64,000 bases of DNA, from the NCBI GenBank assembly GCA_013400115.1, contig VXBP01005585.1, positions 62,001 through 126,000 of the forward strand, read 5' to 3'. Positions within the stretch are counted from its first letter, which is position 1. Every line of letters starts with the position of its first letter. A program made the translations under genes and the position numbers. This DNA comes from Rhinopomastus cyanomelas (lineage: Eukaryota > Chordata > Aves > Bucerotiformes > Rhinopomastidae). The notes below the pieces were generated by a model. It was given only the letters and a program-made list of their open reading frames with translations. It searched no databases and had not been told where the DNA came from. Positions 45,837 through 57,604 of this stretch are shown in pieces.

Positions 45837-45979
45837 GAGAGGGGCAGGCCTGGACGCTTCGTCTCGCCACCCGGCAATAGAATAATTAATCAGGCCAGGG
45901 CTATTCGCCAATAAGTTTTTTAAAAAAATTTTAAATTAAGAGGTCAGCGTGGCTCCACCGTTGTGCTTGTTAAACACTG

Positions 45980-46510
45980 CATAGAATCACAGACTGGTTT
46001 GGCTTGGGAAGGATCTCGGAGCTCAACCAGCGCCAACCCCCTACCACGAGCAGTGACGCCTCTCGGCAGACCAGGTAGCCCACAGCCCCATCCAACCTAA
46101 CATTCAGTAGTGCCAGGGACAGAGCAGGCACAACCTCTCTGGGCAACCTGTTGCAGGGCCTCAGTACCCTCACAGGAATCTGCCACAGATCTCACCTAAG
46201 TCTCCCCTCTTTTTGCTTGAACCCATCCCCCTTGGCGTAATACTTGTCCCTTGTGAAGAGTTTTCCTGTAGCCACTTCAGGTTCTGGAAGTTACTCTAAG
46301 GTACCATTTGGAGACATTCTCCAGTCTAAACAGTCCAAAGTCCCTCAGCTTGTTTCCAGAGCAGAGGGACTCCAGTTCTCTGATCATGCTCATAGCCTTC
46401 TCTGGACTTGTTCCAACAGTTTCTCTCCTTACATGGGGGACTTACACTGGGAAGTAGATGCCATATTCCATTGAAGCCTAACCAGAACAGAGTAGACTGG
46501 GGAAAGAATC
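45980..46510 (-). mobile_element. CR1 3' half just upstream of ATG14
   Basis: CATAGAATCACAGACTGGTT to CATTGAAGCCTAACCAGAAC. It starts about 110 bp beyond the CpG-rich block. Confidence 0.9.
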
Positions 46511-46827
46511 TCCTGTCAATTTACTGGCTGCTTTATTAAAGCGGTGTGGTGGTGCTCCACACCTCACCCAGCAGATACAGCACCATGGACTTCCCAATAT
46601 AAGGCAGTGGTGGGGCTCCCACTGTAGTTCTAAGGAACCAGCTACACCAGAGGATCAGTAGTGCTGCTGCAGAGACTGCATATGCCAGCCAGTCCTGTAT
46701 TTACAGTAATAAAGAGCTATTTGCATCAGAAAAGTAGCAGATACTGACACACATCCTGAAAAGTGATAGATCAGTGGGTTTCCTCACCCCAACCTCAAGG
46801 TTAGAACAAGATTCAGGAGTTCAGCAA

Positions 46828-47055
46828 AATTATAGAACTGTTCAGATTGGAAATTACCTTCAAGATTGTTCCAACCAGTAACCTGACTGTCCTAAGGCCA
46901 CTGTTAAACCCTGTCCCTGAGCTCCTGACCTCCAGAACTGTGAAATACAACCAGGGATGGCAATTCAACCCCCTTCCTGGGCAGCCTGTTCCAAGGCCTG
47001 AGGGCCCTTTCCAGGAAGGAGTTTTTCCCTCATGGCCAAACTAACCTTCCTCTGG
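46828..47055 (-). mobile_element. CR1 3' end
   Basis: ATTATAGAACTGTTCAGATT to GCAGCCTGTTCCAAGGCCTG and CCAAACTAACCTTCCTCTGG. Confidence 0.88.
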
Positions 47056-49100
47056 TCCTATCACTTGAATTAGAATATAGAAGCAGAGAGCCAGTTCTGT
47101 GCCTCTGTAGTGGGAAACACTAGGCAGTTTGAAGCAAGATGGAGTCCACACAAGCCAGAATAACAAAGCAACATCCCCCTCCCCAAAAGACGACAGAAAC
47201 CAAAATATCCCAGTTTGAAAAATAAAAAGAATGTCAGCCTGCAGTCTCCCCTTGCTGGGAAATTTAAGGGTCAAACACTGGCACCAACAGCATTACGTTA
47301 GGAGAACTAGGGTAGTTGTTTTTACGACAAGAGTTACCATAGCAAACAAACATAATCAGTAGCCCAGTGAAAAGGCACAGAGCCCATTTTTTTATCTTTG
47401 AGATATTTCTTGTGCTTTTAAAAGAACATTAACTCTACCAATGAAATGATATGTCAGGTTCTTAATTAAGTAATTATTTCTTGTAGAGCCCTCATCTCAG
47501 ATAAACTTTCTGTCCAGCACCCCAGTAAGGGCAGGTTCTTTTTCACTTGCAAAAGCTAGCGGTAACTAAAGCTTATCAGCTACAGCACAAATAAAAGTCC
47601 AGCCGGGAGCTGTGGAAAGTCTGTGGTGTCAGAAGACAAACAGAAAAGTAAAGCCTCTGTTTAGAATAGATTTGCTTGTGGAAATCCAGTTTAACTGTGT
47701 CAAAGCAGCTGATAACATAGTTAAGACCTGTTTATCATAAGGGAAGCGCATGAAGTTTTTCCAACTTTTTCGTTTCCCCAGAGGAGCGGTGACAGGTATA
47801 AAAGCATTTGAAACATTTGACAGACATAGCTGAAACTGTAGACTTCCTGAATCAGATGTAAACAGTACAACTAAGCCCAGCAAGACTAGGACACCTTGTT
47901 CTGTATTAAACCACTGCCCACATAGTGTATTTCCACACATAAGGATAGAGGCGGCTTTTTGGGTTGGGTTGTGCTTAAATCATCTAACAGCAGCCTCTAG
48001 TGGCACAGGGTGTTTCCTGGCAGATCTGTCTCATCTGTGGCAGGAAACACGAAGAAACCCCAACAAAACCCAAAACAACACACCAAAACCCCGTTCTGGA
48101 ACAAAACCAATCCCACATGCTTCCAGAGAATCACAGGAGGTACCAAGACAGCCAAGGAATAGTATTTGCACTATTCCTTGTTTCATCAAACATGACACCT
48201 TGGGCAAAGGAAGCCTTGAATTCACTTGGAGATAAAAACAAAGTACAAGAACCATGTTTTAGCAGCAGTTTCCAAATTCAACGTGGTGCCATCAGCTGAA
48301 CTCTGGTTTAAATAACCCAGATAATTAAGTCTCTAGCATCCAAAACTCTGCCTTTTCTTCAAGTCCACTTGAAAGGCAGCTCCTAACCAACATGGGTTGG
48401 TCTGGGAGGGCTACAGTAGTACAGGTGGCTACCATTTTGTTAAAATCCCATTTGTATTATGACAAATGATCCAAGTTTGCTTTGATACTCATCTACCCAG
48501 ACCTTCTAAATCTGTTCCAGCACTGCTTTTTTCTGTACATTTTTGTAGTTCACTGTTACACGCACAGGTTAATTCAAGCAGCGGCAGAAGAGATTCCATG
48601 TGTGTCTTCTACAAACACCTTCACCATTAACTCAGGCAGGATTTTGTGAGCTAAATCGTAGACAAACCCAGATATATTTGGAGCTGAACTATTCAGTTTT
48701 CATAATTTCCAAAGCTGTGTTGCTGGAGCCAGGTTTCAGTACACCCGAGAGGTGGATTTTGATAAAGCCAGGCTGAAGTGCCATGGTTCAGATATTCAGC
48801 AGAGGAAGACAAAGTATTTTGCAACAGAAAATCATGTAAGTGCCACCTTAAGGTGCTTTCTGTAGCTGACAGATTTCTCAGCTTCATGGAAGCCATCAGA
48901 ACTCAAGTGGGTTACAGACACATCATCTGAAAGCAAAAGCTATTCCACAAACTACAGAAAGGCATCAGCACTTGGAACATGCAGAATAGCTCCATTTGCT
49001 AAATAACTCCCAACTGTACAGCCAGGTCCAGAGTAACTTGCTTTCTCTCCAGGCACAGTAACACAAACCTGTGTTATTCTTAGTTGCTTTATGGGCCATG

Positions 49101-49177
49101 TTATGATTTATTGAAACCTTTTAGAATGGGGTAGATGTTCTCAAATGCCTCATTGATTTCAGAACGTTCCTTTGCTC
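49101..49177 (-). CDS. TBPL2: TBPL2 coding exon 7 (last)
   Basis: 77 nt encoding [20 protein letters not shown] and FNKS, then TAA. The acceptor is AATGTCTTTCTAG|GAGCAA. An AATAAA lies inside the last codons (49106-49111). Confidence 0.94.
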
Positions 49178-52100
49178 CTAGAAAGACATTTAGGAGAACA
49201 CAAGGATTAACACAGCATGGAGAATAACTTGGTGCATCTCAGTGCCAATAAGATTACAAAACATGAAGAAACACTGGAGTTTAAAAGTTATTACTAGTGT
49301 TTAAGGCAGAATTTTTTCTATCATACTTCTGCCAGCTCAAAGAACAAGTTGTAGTTTGCTTTGCTTTAAAAACCAGGCTTGTTTTGTTTAATCTGTTGGC
49401 TGCTCTTGACAGGTACAAAACATTGTCTCTGGGAAAAGGCAGCAACTGAGAAGAACCATGCTGTTATCTGGTCAACAACAACAGCTCTGCCTGTTGATAA
49501 GGTACACAGAAAGATAGGAACAAGAAAAGAAGGGCATTCAGGTTTTTTTTCCTCCACATGGAATCTGTGCTATAGTTCTGAGCACACTTACTCAGCAAAG
49601 CTTTTGCCAGAGCCTGTAACCAGTTCTTATGTCTCCACCCTTTCCTCTAATAATCCCTACTAAATGTTGTCAGTGAAGTGTTTTAAGAAGGCTGCTTCCT
49701 GTCCAAGCAATTTTAAATTACTTATTGTGATTCTCTGAAGTGGGTGAGTAGTTACTAGCATGTCAGCATCCTGCTGGGGGTTCTGTACATCAACACAAGG
49801 CTTTATGCCTTGGACAAAATAAAGATACTCAAGTTCAGCAACACTCTGTGAAGCAACCAGAGATTCCAGCACAGAGCCACAAAGATGAAGGGAGTGGCAG
49901 ATCTCCCTTATAAGGAGAGGCCAAGAGAGCTGGGTCTCTTGAGCTTGGAAAAAAGGAGACTGAGGAGTGACCCTATTAATGTTTACCAATATGTAAAGGG
50001 AGGGTGTCAAGAGGATGGAGCCAGGCTCTACATACTGTCAGCTAATGAAAGGCGAAGGGGCAATGGGTGTGAGCTGGAACATAAGAGGTTCCACATCAGT
50101 ATGAGAAGGAACTTCATGGCAAGTGTGACAGCACTGGAAGGGACTCTCCAGTGGGGTGGTGAAGTCTCCCTCTCTGAAGAGATTTAAAACCTATGTGGCC
50201 ATGTTGCTATGTAACTTGATCTAGGTGATCCTACTGTGGCAGGGGGATTGGATTGGATTTTGAGGTCCCTTCCAAATCCTAACAGTCTGTTATTCTGTGC
50301 AATGATAGCAATATTATCTGCAGAACACAGATAGGCAGCAGCAGACAAAAAGATTACTGGGTGGCTTTCCTGGCAACATATTACTTTAGCTAATGTTCAA
50401 TTTAAATGCTTCTTTAGAAGATGTGGCAGCACTTAATTGCTGGTGCAGAACACTCACCAGTCAGTACGACTTTTCCAGACACAAAGATAAGCAGGACTAT
50501 CCTTGGTTTGACCATCCTATAAATAAGGCCAGGGAAGAGCTCGGGTTCGTAGCTGTTTCAAAGCAAGCAGTTAAGAAGAGTAAAAATGCAAAGGCTGTTT
50601 CATGCATGAAGAGCTCTTTGATTGCACTCCCAATAGAATAATTAAACCCACAGGTGTTAACTAGCCTCCTAGAGAACGGCAGGTCAGGTTTTAAACATTA
50701 AGAGGAATACTGTAATCCCAGCTGGAGCTGCTAGATCTTCACAGTTGACTTCTCAGCCACTTGTGAACGTGATTTGCCACAGCACTGAAACCAGCATCAT
50801 AATCATCAAACAGTACTCAAATCCCTCTTAGCCTGCAGAGAGCCCTTATCAGAGAGCATCATGTACAGCTAAGATGACAGCCAAGCTAATCTTTAATATA
50901 TATTTAGTCCCTAAATTAAATTCACAACATTGAATCTGGTGCTAATAACAGACAACTGAATTTTCAGTTTGAGCACCGAGATCACCCTCCTTTCCTCAGT
51001 GATGGCAGTAACTAAAAAAGCCCATCTTGAAGGCACAGCACACCCATCACTCTTCTGTATTTTTACTTCACATATGGACATCCAGACAGAGACAAACAAT
51101 ACCCCAGAAACCATATTTCTTCCATCTTTTCACTTCTGTATCATGTAGCTGCAGTTTGGCTTAATGCCTGAAGGTCAGAAATCATCTCACAGATTGGTAT
51201 CTGGTTTGACAGGAATCAAGACACTCATTTAACACTGAAGGCACACAATGGAGCAAGGGCTTATCCCAGGTTCAGGCAGCTTAAAAACTGCTCCAATTAA
51301 GCCTCAAGTGTTTTATCAAGGCTGGTAATTTCCTATTGACATGGTCTGCAGTGAAGAGAAATACCCACCAAGGTATGATACTGCTCTGGGCAATAACAGC
51401 AAGCTAGTAAAAGTGTCATCACCAACAGATTAGTGGAAACCTCTGGTGCACATTTCTCTGCTGATACGCAGCAGACAACTGCGTCAACAACACTTAGTGA
51501 AAGCTTTTGTAAAAGAGAATCTCTTCATTAGCCAACTGAGCAAGCACCCATGAGCACCTTGCAGCTCTCCAGCCTTTTGCCTTAACCAGACCCAACAAGC
51601 ATCTAGTTTACCCCAAAACCTGTGTCTTGTTCTCCTTCACAAAGTTTTGAAGCTGGTGTTTATGGAGTCTCTGCAAGGAAAGAGCAGTGAGCACCAGACA
51701 GGAAGGAAACTCTCAGCAGAGCCCTTTACTGTTGAGTTGTGTCAGTCACAGGTTCAAGCACTGGAAGATTCTCTGCTAGATGCTCCACGTCAGCCTGTCA
51801 TTTTAGCCTGTTTTGCCACTCAGAAGAGAAGTTCTTGCAGAATAAACCTAACTGTCTGGCTGTAGCACATGGTACCTACAGCCACTTCATGCTGAAGCAG
51901 TGAGCATGTCTTTTGGAGAGCAAGACTCACTTTATATTCAGCATCTGGTTAATTGTTCCTCTTTTGCCAGGCTTGTGCAGCCTCAGAATTGGAATCTATT
52001 TGCAGCCCCAAGGTGCACAGCATCCTAACTCTGGGGTTCACATACCTGCTGAACCGCCGGTGAGCCAGAAACAAGGTTTCCAGCCGGATGGGGAACTTTA

Positions 52101-55100
52101 CATCACAGCTCCCAACCATATTCTGGATCTTGAACTCCAGGAACCTGGCAGGGAACCCAAGCTTCTGCACCACACGTGCATGCTTCCTGGCTGCCAGCCG
52201 TGACTGCTCCTCACTGAGGGAAGAGCATAAGGGGAAAACAGCTTTGATTAGTCCTTTCGTATGCTCTCAAGCTGAAATACTGTTTTGACACACCACTAGG
52301 TTAATCTGTCCTCCAGAAAAAGACCTGCTACTGCTTGAAATACTGCCTATCCCCAGATTCACTCCAGTGAGAGAAAAGAAAAAAGGCCTCTTCTTGTCAT
52401 TCACTTTCCTGTGGTCTGTTTGAACATATTGGAGCACACTGCACCACCCAGGAATTCCCCTCCTCAGAAGTTTTTCTCAGTTCATCACAGCTTCTCAAAG
52501 CTGCAGAAAGTAGTGCAATCATCTAGCTAGTGCAGTATGGATGGAGGTAGAGATCTGTTAAACTGCTAGTTAATACAGCAGCTCATTGGCAGTTTAGGGA
52601 CAAACCCAAAAGGCAACTGATGAATTTGAGGGAAAGAGCTTCCAAGTACAGAAACAATTCCAGGTTTTCTCTAATTCCCATTTTCTCTAGAGGCAAGTGT
52701 GTGACTGGTGAAAACAGACACTGAAGAGAGACTTAACAGACCAGTTATGTCCTAACTCACTTCAAAGTCAATGAGACATGCCAATAAGCCCCTAACAATT
52801 CCAGGGCATTTCAGCAACTTCTCTGCTCAGCTTAATCTGTATTCAGGGGCAGAATCCCATTGTTCAGTGCTCACTGAACCAACATCATGGTAAAAACTAG
52901 GCATTTTTCAATATCAGTGCTTCACTTCCCCTTGCAATGACAACAGCCCTTTGCTAGATCATTTGAACAAGGTTTTCTACCACTTTTCAGATTCTCAGCA
53001 TAAAACACATCTGCACAGCTGCAAGAGCTTTAAAGGAAAAACATGAGAAAGATACCTTTTTGCTCCTGTGCAGACCATTTTTCCTGAACTGAAGATGAGG
53101 GCTGTCGTTCGTGGTTCCCTGATTCTCATGATTACAGCAGCAAACCTCTACAAAGTCAAAGGAAGACCTCAGATCCAGCTGAAGGATTTAATTGGTATGG
53201 GGTACTGCTGTTTGTTCTTTCAAGAATTGGCACCTTAAAGCAAATGCATGAGGTATTGAGCTTTCAAAGTATTTATTTACCACTCTGATTTTCCATCCTC
53301 TTTAGGACTAGGAAAGCTTAAGACTAGAGTCACAGGACTACTACCTGGTCCCTTTCATTTTGTTGAGTACTTTGGAATCACTTACCCCATTATTCCCACT
53401 GACACACTGTAATCATGGCTAGAAGTACCATATAATACCAGCTTGACTCCAGGAATTCATTTCCCTTCAGCTTAGTTACACCTCATTGCTGGGGATTTAT
53501 TAAAACAAATTAAAATAGAGACAACCACAAGGAGACTTAACAGGGCCAAACCACAGATTTTTGCCTTTCCCCTGTGGATCAAGACAATTATTAGGGGAAA
53601 CTACAAATTCACCGTGAGCTTTGTGTGTTAGAATCCGTCAGCAGTGATGAAGGGAAGTGAGGGTAAAGCTTTGAGTCCTTACCTTTGGGTTATACTCTGC
53701 ATTTCTGGCATGTAGAGCTATGTACTTCAGATCTAGTTTACAAGCCAAGTTTACAGTTGACACTATATTCCTGAGGAATGAGAGAGGAATTCTCTTGTTG
53801 CAACAGCAAGCCACAGCCAAGTCAGCCCCCAATGTTTAGCTCTACACGAGGTCACTCTCCAATTTATAATTGCCTCAACTAACTTCCTTCCTTTCTCCTC
53901 TCCTTTCTAGCATTAAGCTGGTTTTGGCAAAGCCTCAGTAATCTTACACCAAAGTTTCAGTTTGGGATATAATAAGGGACCAGATTATTAGCTCCTGAAT
54001 CTAGGATTGTCTCTCCTCCAGTAACTACATTACAGTGGTTTATTAAGGCTTTGAACTGAACCTCTGAGTGCTTACAGAGTTACTCTTAAGGTAGGTAAGG
54101 GCATGTTATTCTCTCCAGGTACAGACTGCTCCGCTAGTTGCTCTGATCAGATCTTTTAACAAGGCCAGAATGTCTCACACCCCTTTCCCTTGTTCATTTC
54201 AGGCTGTTTCTGGTCTCAGAAGAGCAAACTGACATGTTTAAGCCCTTGGAGTAATCCTTAACATCCTTCTTGCTAGAAGAAACCCTGTAGTATTTTCATC
54301 ACTTCCATTCCTGTGTTGTACCAATGAGCACAGTACTCAGTTCCCTTCCAGTATGGCCAGTTCATTTGCTCTGCATCTCCACAAAGAAAACAACAATTAC
54401 ACTTAATTTATTTTTCCTTTACTGGGCTTATCCAAGACCAAACCGATCTGCTACACTCTGAGGATGCTGGAGCAGTACCTTCCAATATCAGGAAATCTAT
54501 GACTATTGCACAAGCTACAAGAAAGACAGAAACTTACTGTAACTGAGGAAGTATTTTAGAGCCTTCTGATGCAGGTGTCACTGGGGTCAGAGGAGTCATT
54601 GGGGTCAGAGGAGGACACGCACCAGATGCATCAGTATAGGGACAACTTGCCTCTGGATGGGATGAGCTACCCCCCTCTGTGAAGACACCACTTTCCTTAC
54701 TTCTCAGCATTGACCCATCAAGCTCTTCTTGCACTTCACAACCATCTCCAGGTAGGTTTTGTTCTTTGTTTTCTTGGGTAACGTCTGGAAGAAAGCTGAG
54801 ATCCACAGAGGAGAAATCTGTGGAAAGCTCTCTGGGCTGAGGAAATGGAGAACTCAACCCCACATCTTCAGTTGTTTGACTTGGAAGGTCTACATCATAA
54901 AAGTTCATGGATGTGAACGGCTGAGGATTAGTTGAGGCATCATCCTTGAATTAACAGAAAGGGCCATTAAAGATCTTTTAATGAAACATTAACAGATACT
55001 AAATTAAGATTGCTCTTAAATGAGAAAGTTTCAACCATTTTCCCACCCCCTAAGTACTACAGCAAAGTCTTAAGATCCAGAAACAAATCGTTTGCCTGTC

Positions 55101-57604
55101 TGTCAGCACAAGCAAATCCAGAGAACTCTTGTAGTGGGGGTATTTATTTCCCCACACACCTCAAGGGTGATTTAAGTACTCCTGTAACACGACAAATTGA
55201 AAAACAGGATATTTGGCAGCAGCTGGAGGTCCTGTGTCAGCACTTGTCATGCACAGAACCAACAGGGCTGTTCAGGAGGTTTTTCCAAGGAAGACAGCTC
55301 ACACTTTCTGGCTGGCTTTAGCTCCCGTTCAGCATATTCCTATTTCCCTCTTCTTGCTGCCAGGGAGTTGTGTTGGATTTGTGCAACAGAGGGCAGCAGC
55401 TCACAAATTCTCTAGCAGCTTGGTCTTTCAGCTGTTGAAGGTCAGCAGACTCATTTTAACAAGATATAATCAGCAAACCCAACATCTTTTCCCCTATCAA
55501 GGGTGTGACAGCTCAGCAAGCAAGTTCTCATATACTAATGGCCTTCTTTATCAGCTATTTATTATTAAAAGCATCTTAATATTGATCAGGCAGGTGTTTA
55601 GGAAAGGATTTATTCCCTTGCCTTGCCCCTTAGTTAATAGAAGCTTCTTCCAAGAAGGTGTTTTTGTTTATGCCTCCAGTAGGTGACAGCCTGGAGATGA
55701 CCCATACAAGAGGTTGTGTGTTCACTTAGGTATTTTGGGGCTGGGGACCCAAAAGGACTTGAAAAACCCAAGCACAAACCAGCGCAGGGAAGACAGCAGG
55801 TTGAGGGTTGTTCAGCCTGAAGAGAAGGCTTTGGGGGAACAATACAGAGGCCCTTGAGTTGGCAGCAAGTGAACTCCAGTGGGATCAGGGTTTCCAGATC
55901 AATGCTTTTGAGCCCTGAGCTAGCACTGCTCTGTGTTCTGTGCTAGTCAGCTCACTTCGTAATTTAGCAATGCAGCTATGAACACAGCCAGATCTCTGCT
56001 CCCATTCAGCACTGTATTTGCCTGTGGACACATGGAAAGATCTTACTAAGTGACAAATCCTCCCAGAGAACCCTTCCCAGCCTGAATACAGATGCGATGG
56101 TGTCTGCAAGAGCTCCAGCAAACTAATGCTTAGCTGTATAGGAGTTAATTTGGAAAGTTGGGGACAAACTGCAATGCAGACAAGATGCTTGAAAAATCCT
56201 CTTCAGCACGAGCTTGCAGGTCTCACACACCACACTGAGTACAATAAATATAACTGCCAAAAAACCACACAGTTCATGGCACAGCTTGAAGAAGCTGATG
56301 GAGAAATTAGTAGTATATGAGGCTGGAAGTATTAAACAGATGTAAAGAAAGCGGAGAAGAAAAAGTAATAAAGTAAACTACCGAAACTAGGTAGAAACAA
56401 AAGAAAACTTCCTTTCTCATCAGATTTCTGTCTAACTGGTCTGGGAACAAAGCCCTTATACAGCTAAGTACTGGGGAAGGTTACCTTGTTAGCCAGATGC
56501 TCCAACACTGTGAAAGGGGGCACAAGACCATGTTCCTATCAGGCTGGCTGCCAAGGGTTATTGCTATAGGCTCTGGGTTAATTAACTGTACTGAAGGCCC
56601 TATCAACTGCAGAGCTTTGGACACAGTATCACAGCCCAGCAGAGACACAAGAAGGAGACTTCCCACACAGATCCTGTCTGAGATCACTCCATTAAGGGGA
56701 AACCCCCATTTTCACTTCCTCTGCAGGAATCCCTACAACCCAGGTTTGTGTAAATCTAATCCAGCTGCTCTCAGCAACAGATGGGGAATTTTTTTTCTTG
56801 CTTTCTGCTATGATTTCTTACACCTCTGCTTTTAACTGAGTATCCCAGCAAACCTAAAATCCAGTAAACCCCTGTTTATACCTCACTACCCTATATACTT
56901 TACAGGGCCATATTTCAGGGCTTTAGCAACTGCCACCAATAGGTCTCTGGATTTAAACAGCCCACACCAAACCCATTTTCTAAGCTGAGAAACTTTTTAC
57001 AATAGCATGCAGGTAAAGAAATTGTGAGGCATGAAGGGAAGAAGGGGGGAGACAATGCTCAACAGTGAGGTCCATCCCTCTCCTAATCCTTCACCCTGTT
57101 GTTTCTGAGACCCAGAGAAGTATACCAAACACCAAGAAAACTTTACAAGCAGTTACCACTCAGCATGAGGAAATCTGAGCCTCTCCCCTACTCAGCACAA
57201 GCACCAAGTAGTACCCCAGTACCTGGAACTGGAGCTTAAACCCAGCAACATTCACTCCACTCTCAACAGAGCCCCTCCTCCATGGTGTTCTGCACCACTG
57301 CAACTCAGTGCTCCCCTAGGCAAGGCTGGTTTGCAGGGAACAACGAGATCCCAGAGTATCAGAACACTCAAGAACCCCAAATCCAGCCCAGCATAGGCGC
57401 TTTAGGCTCGGTTAGAAACTCTTCTTTAGTCGAAGCAGCGTTGGTGGTATAGTGGTGAGCATAGCTGCCTTCCAAGCAGTTGACCCGGGTTCGATTCCCG
57501 GCCAACGCAAGTCCGCTTTTACCTCGGAGCCACTTTTTCTTTCTTCCCCTTACCTGCCCCTCGCAGTGCTCCAGATACCGCTCAAGCAGCGACGCACCAT
57601 CCAT
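49101..57604 (-). CDS. TBPL2: TBPL2 (TRF3/TBP2), TATA-box binding protein-like 2, 7 coding exons
   Basis: Coding exons in transcript order: 57554-57604, 54538-54944, 53683-53770, 53056-53147, 52046-52213, 50458-50552, 49101-49177. They sum to 978 nt and 325 residues, and all phases close. TBPL2 replaces TBP in oocyte and germline-specific Pol II initiation. The N-terminal 150 residues are divergent, with [17 protein letters not shown], the acidic [12 protein letters not shown] and a [11 protein letters not shown] repeat. The C-terminal ~178 residues are the two-repeat TBP saddle beginning [19 protein letters not shown]. The four DNA-intercalating phenylalanines of TBP are all kept ([33 protein letters not shown]). 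The N-terminus distinguishes it from TBP, and the intact saddle distinguishes it from TBPL1. Its place beside ATG14 agrees with TBPL2. Confidence 0.95.
49862..50300 (+). mobile_element. CR1 3' end in TBPL2 intron 6
   Basis: CCAGCACAGAGCCACAAAGA to CCTAACAGTCTGTTATTCTG; antisense to TBPL2. Same subfamily as 2140. Confidence 0.92.
50458..50552 (-). CDS. TBPL2: TBPL2 coding exon 6
   Basis: 95 nt encoding [20 protein letters not shown] and [12 protein letters not shown], with the second pair of intercalating phenylalanines. The acceptor is ACAG|CTACGA and the donor GACTG|GTGAGTG. An unrelated 82-codon frame on the plus strand covers it and is a shadow. Confidence 0.95.
52046..52213 (-). CDS. TBPL2: TBPL2 coding exon 5
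   Basis: 168 nt encoding [20 protein letters not shown] through [13 protein letters not shown] and AHRRFS, which joins repeat one to repeat two. The segment TLFLAHRRF differs from the usual LTHQQF of TBP-type proteins. The acceptor is CCCTCAG|TGAGG and the donor AGCAG|GTATGT. Confidence 0.95.
53056..53147 (-). CDS. TBPL2: TBPL2 coding exon 4
   Basis: 92 nt encoding [20 protein letters not shown] and [10 protein letters not shown], with the first pair of intercalating phenylalanines. The acceptor is CTTTGTAG|AGGTTT and the donor AAAAG|GTATC. Confidence 0.95.
53683..53770 (-). CDS. TBPL2: TBPL2 coding exon 3
   Basis: 88 nt encoding [20 protein letters not shown] and ARNAEYNPK, the first strand and helix of the TBP saddle. 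The acceptor is ATTCCTCAG|GAATAT and the donor CCAAAG|GTAAGG. Confidence 0.95.
54538..54944 (-). CDS. TBPL2: TBPL2 coding exon 2
   Basis: 407 nt encoding residues 18-152: the divergent N-terminal domain, including [33 protein letters not shown] and the repeat [15 protein letters not shown] just before the saddle. The acceptor is TTAATTCAAG|GATGAT and the donor TTACA|GTAAGT. An ATG inside the exon (54908) is not needed as the start. Confidence 0.92.
55798..55880 (+). mobile_element. Short CR1 fragment in TBPL2 intron 1
   Basis: GGGTTGTTCAGCCTGAAGAG then AAGGCTTTGGGGGAA; internal piece without tail. Confidence 0.55.
57438..57509 (+). tRNA. tRNA-Gly(UCC), intact
   Basis: A 72-base cloverleaf with pairing acceptor ends (GCGTTGG / CCAACGC plus the discriminator A). 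The D-arm A-box reads TGGTATAGTGG, the anticodon loop CTTCCAA has anticodon TCC at 57471-57473, and the B-box is GGTTCGATTCC (57488-57498). No intron is present. A Pol III stop (CTTTT) follows 8-11 bases after the end. It matches the standard vertebrate tRNA-Gly-TCC as I recall it. It lies antisense in TBPL2 intron 1, 44 bp from the exon 1 donor. Confidence 0.95.
57516..57520 (+). terminator. Pol III terminator of tRNA-Gly
   Basis: A T run after CCGC, immediately downstream of the tRNA end. It gives a short trailer that is also recognisable in the retrocopy at 17585-17594. Confidence 0.7.
57554..57604 (-). CDS. TBPL2: TBPL2 coding exon 1
   Basis: 51 nt encoding [17 protein letters not shown], donor GGGCAG|GTAAGG, phase 0. 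ATG 57604 has G at -3 and +4. The frame is open to another ATG at 57667, which would add 21 residues; the shorter start resembles the YLE-rich start of other TBPL2 proteins as I recall them. Confidence 0.8.

Larger units (their letters stand above)
45230..45870 (-). promoter_or_regulatory. ATG14: ATG14 CpG-rich promoter and first exon
   Basis: This is the only markedly GC- and CpG-dense block in the window. It spans the 5' part of intron 1, exon 1 and the promoter. On the minus strand a TATA-like TATATATTTA (45827-45836) precedes TTCCCACAATGC (45792-45803, resembling ZNF143/RBPJ-type sites) and the E-box CACGTGAC. Start sites are expected near 45800. Confidence 0.7.
45871..49100. other. Spacer between the ATG14 promoter and the end of TBPL2
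   Basis: About 3.2 kb holding two minus-strand CR1 copies (45980-46510 and 46828-47055) and the TBPL2 3'UTR at its right end. Apart from these I see only AT-rich unique DNA and short chance frames. Confidence 0.55.

Noticed and set aside
50393..50641. 82-codon plus-strand frame
   Set aside because: Shadow of TBPL2 exon 6, which reads clearly on the other strand.
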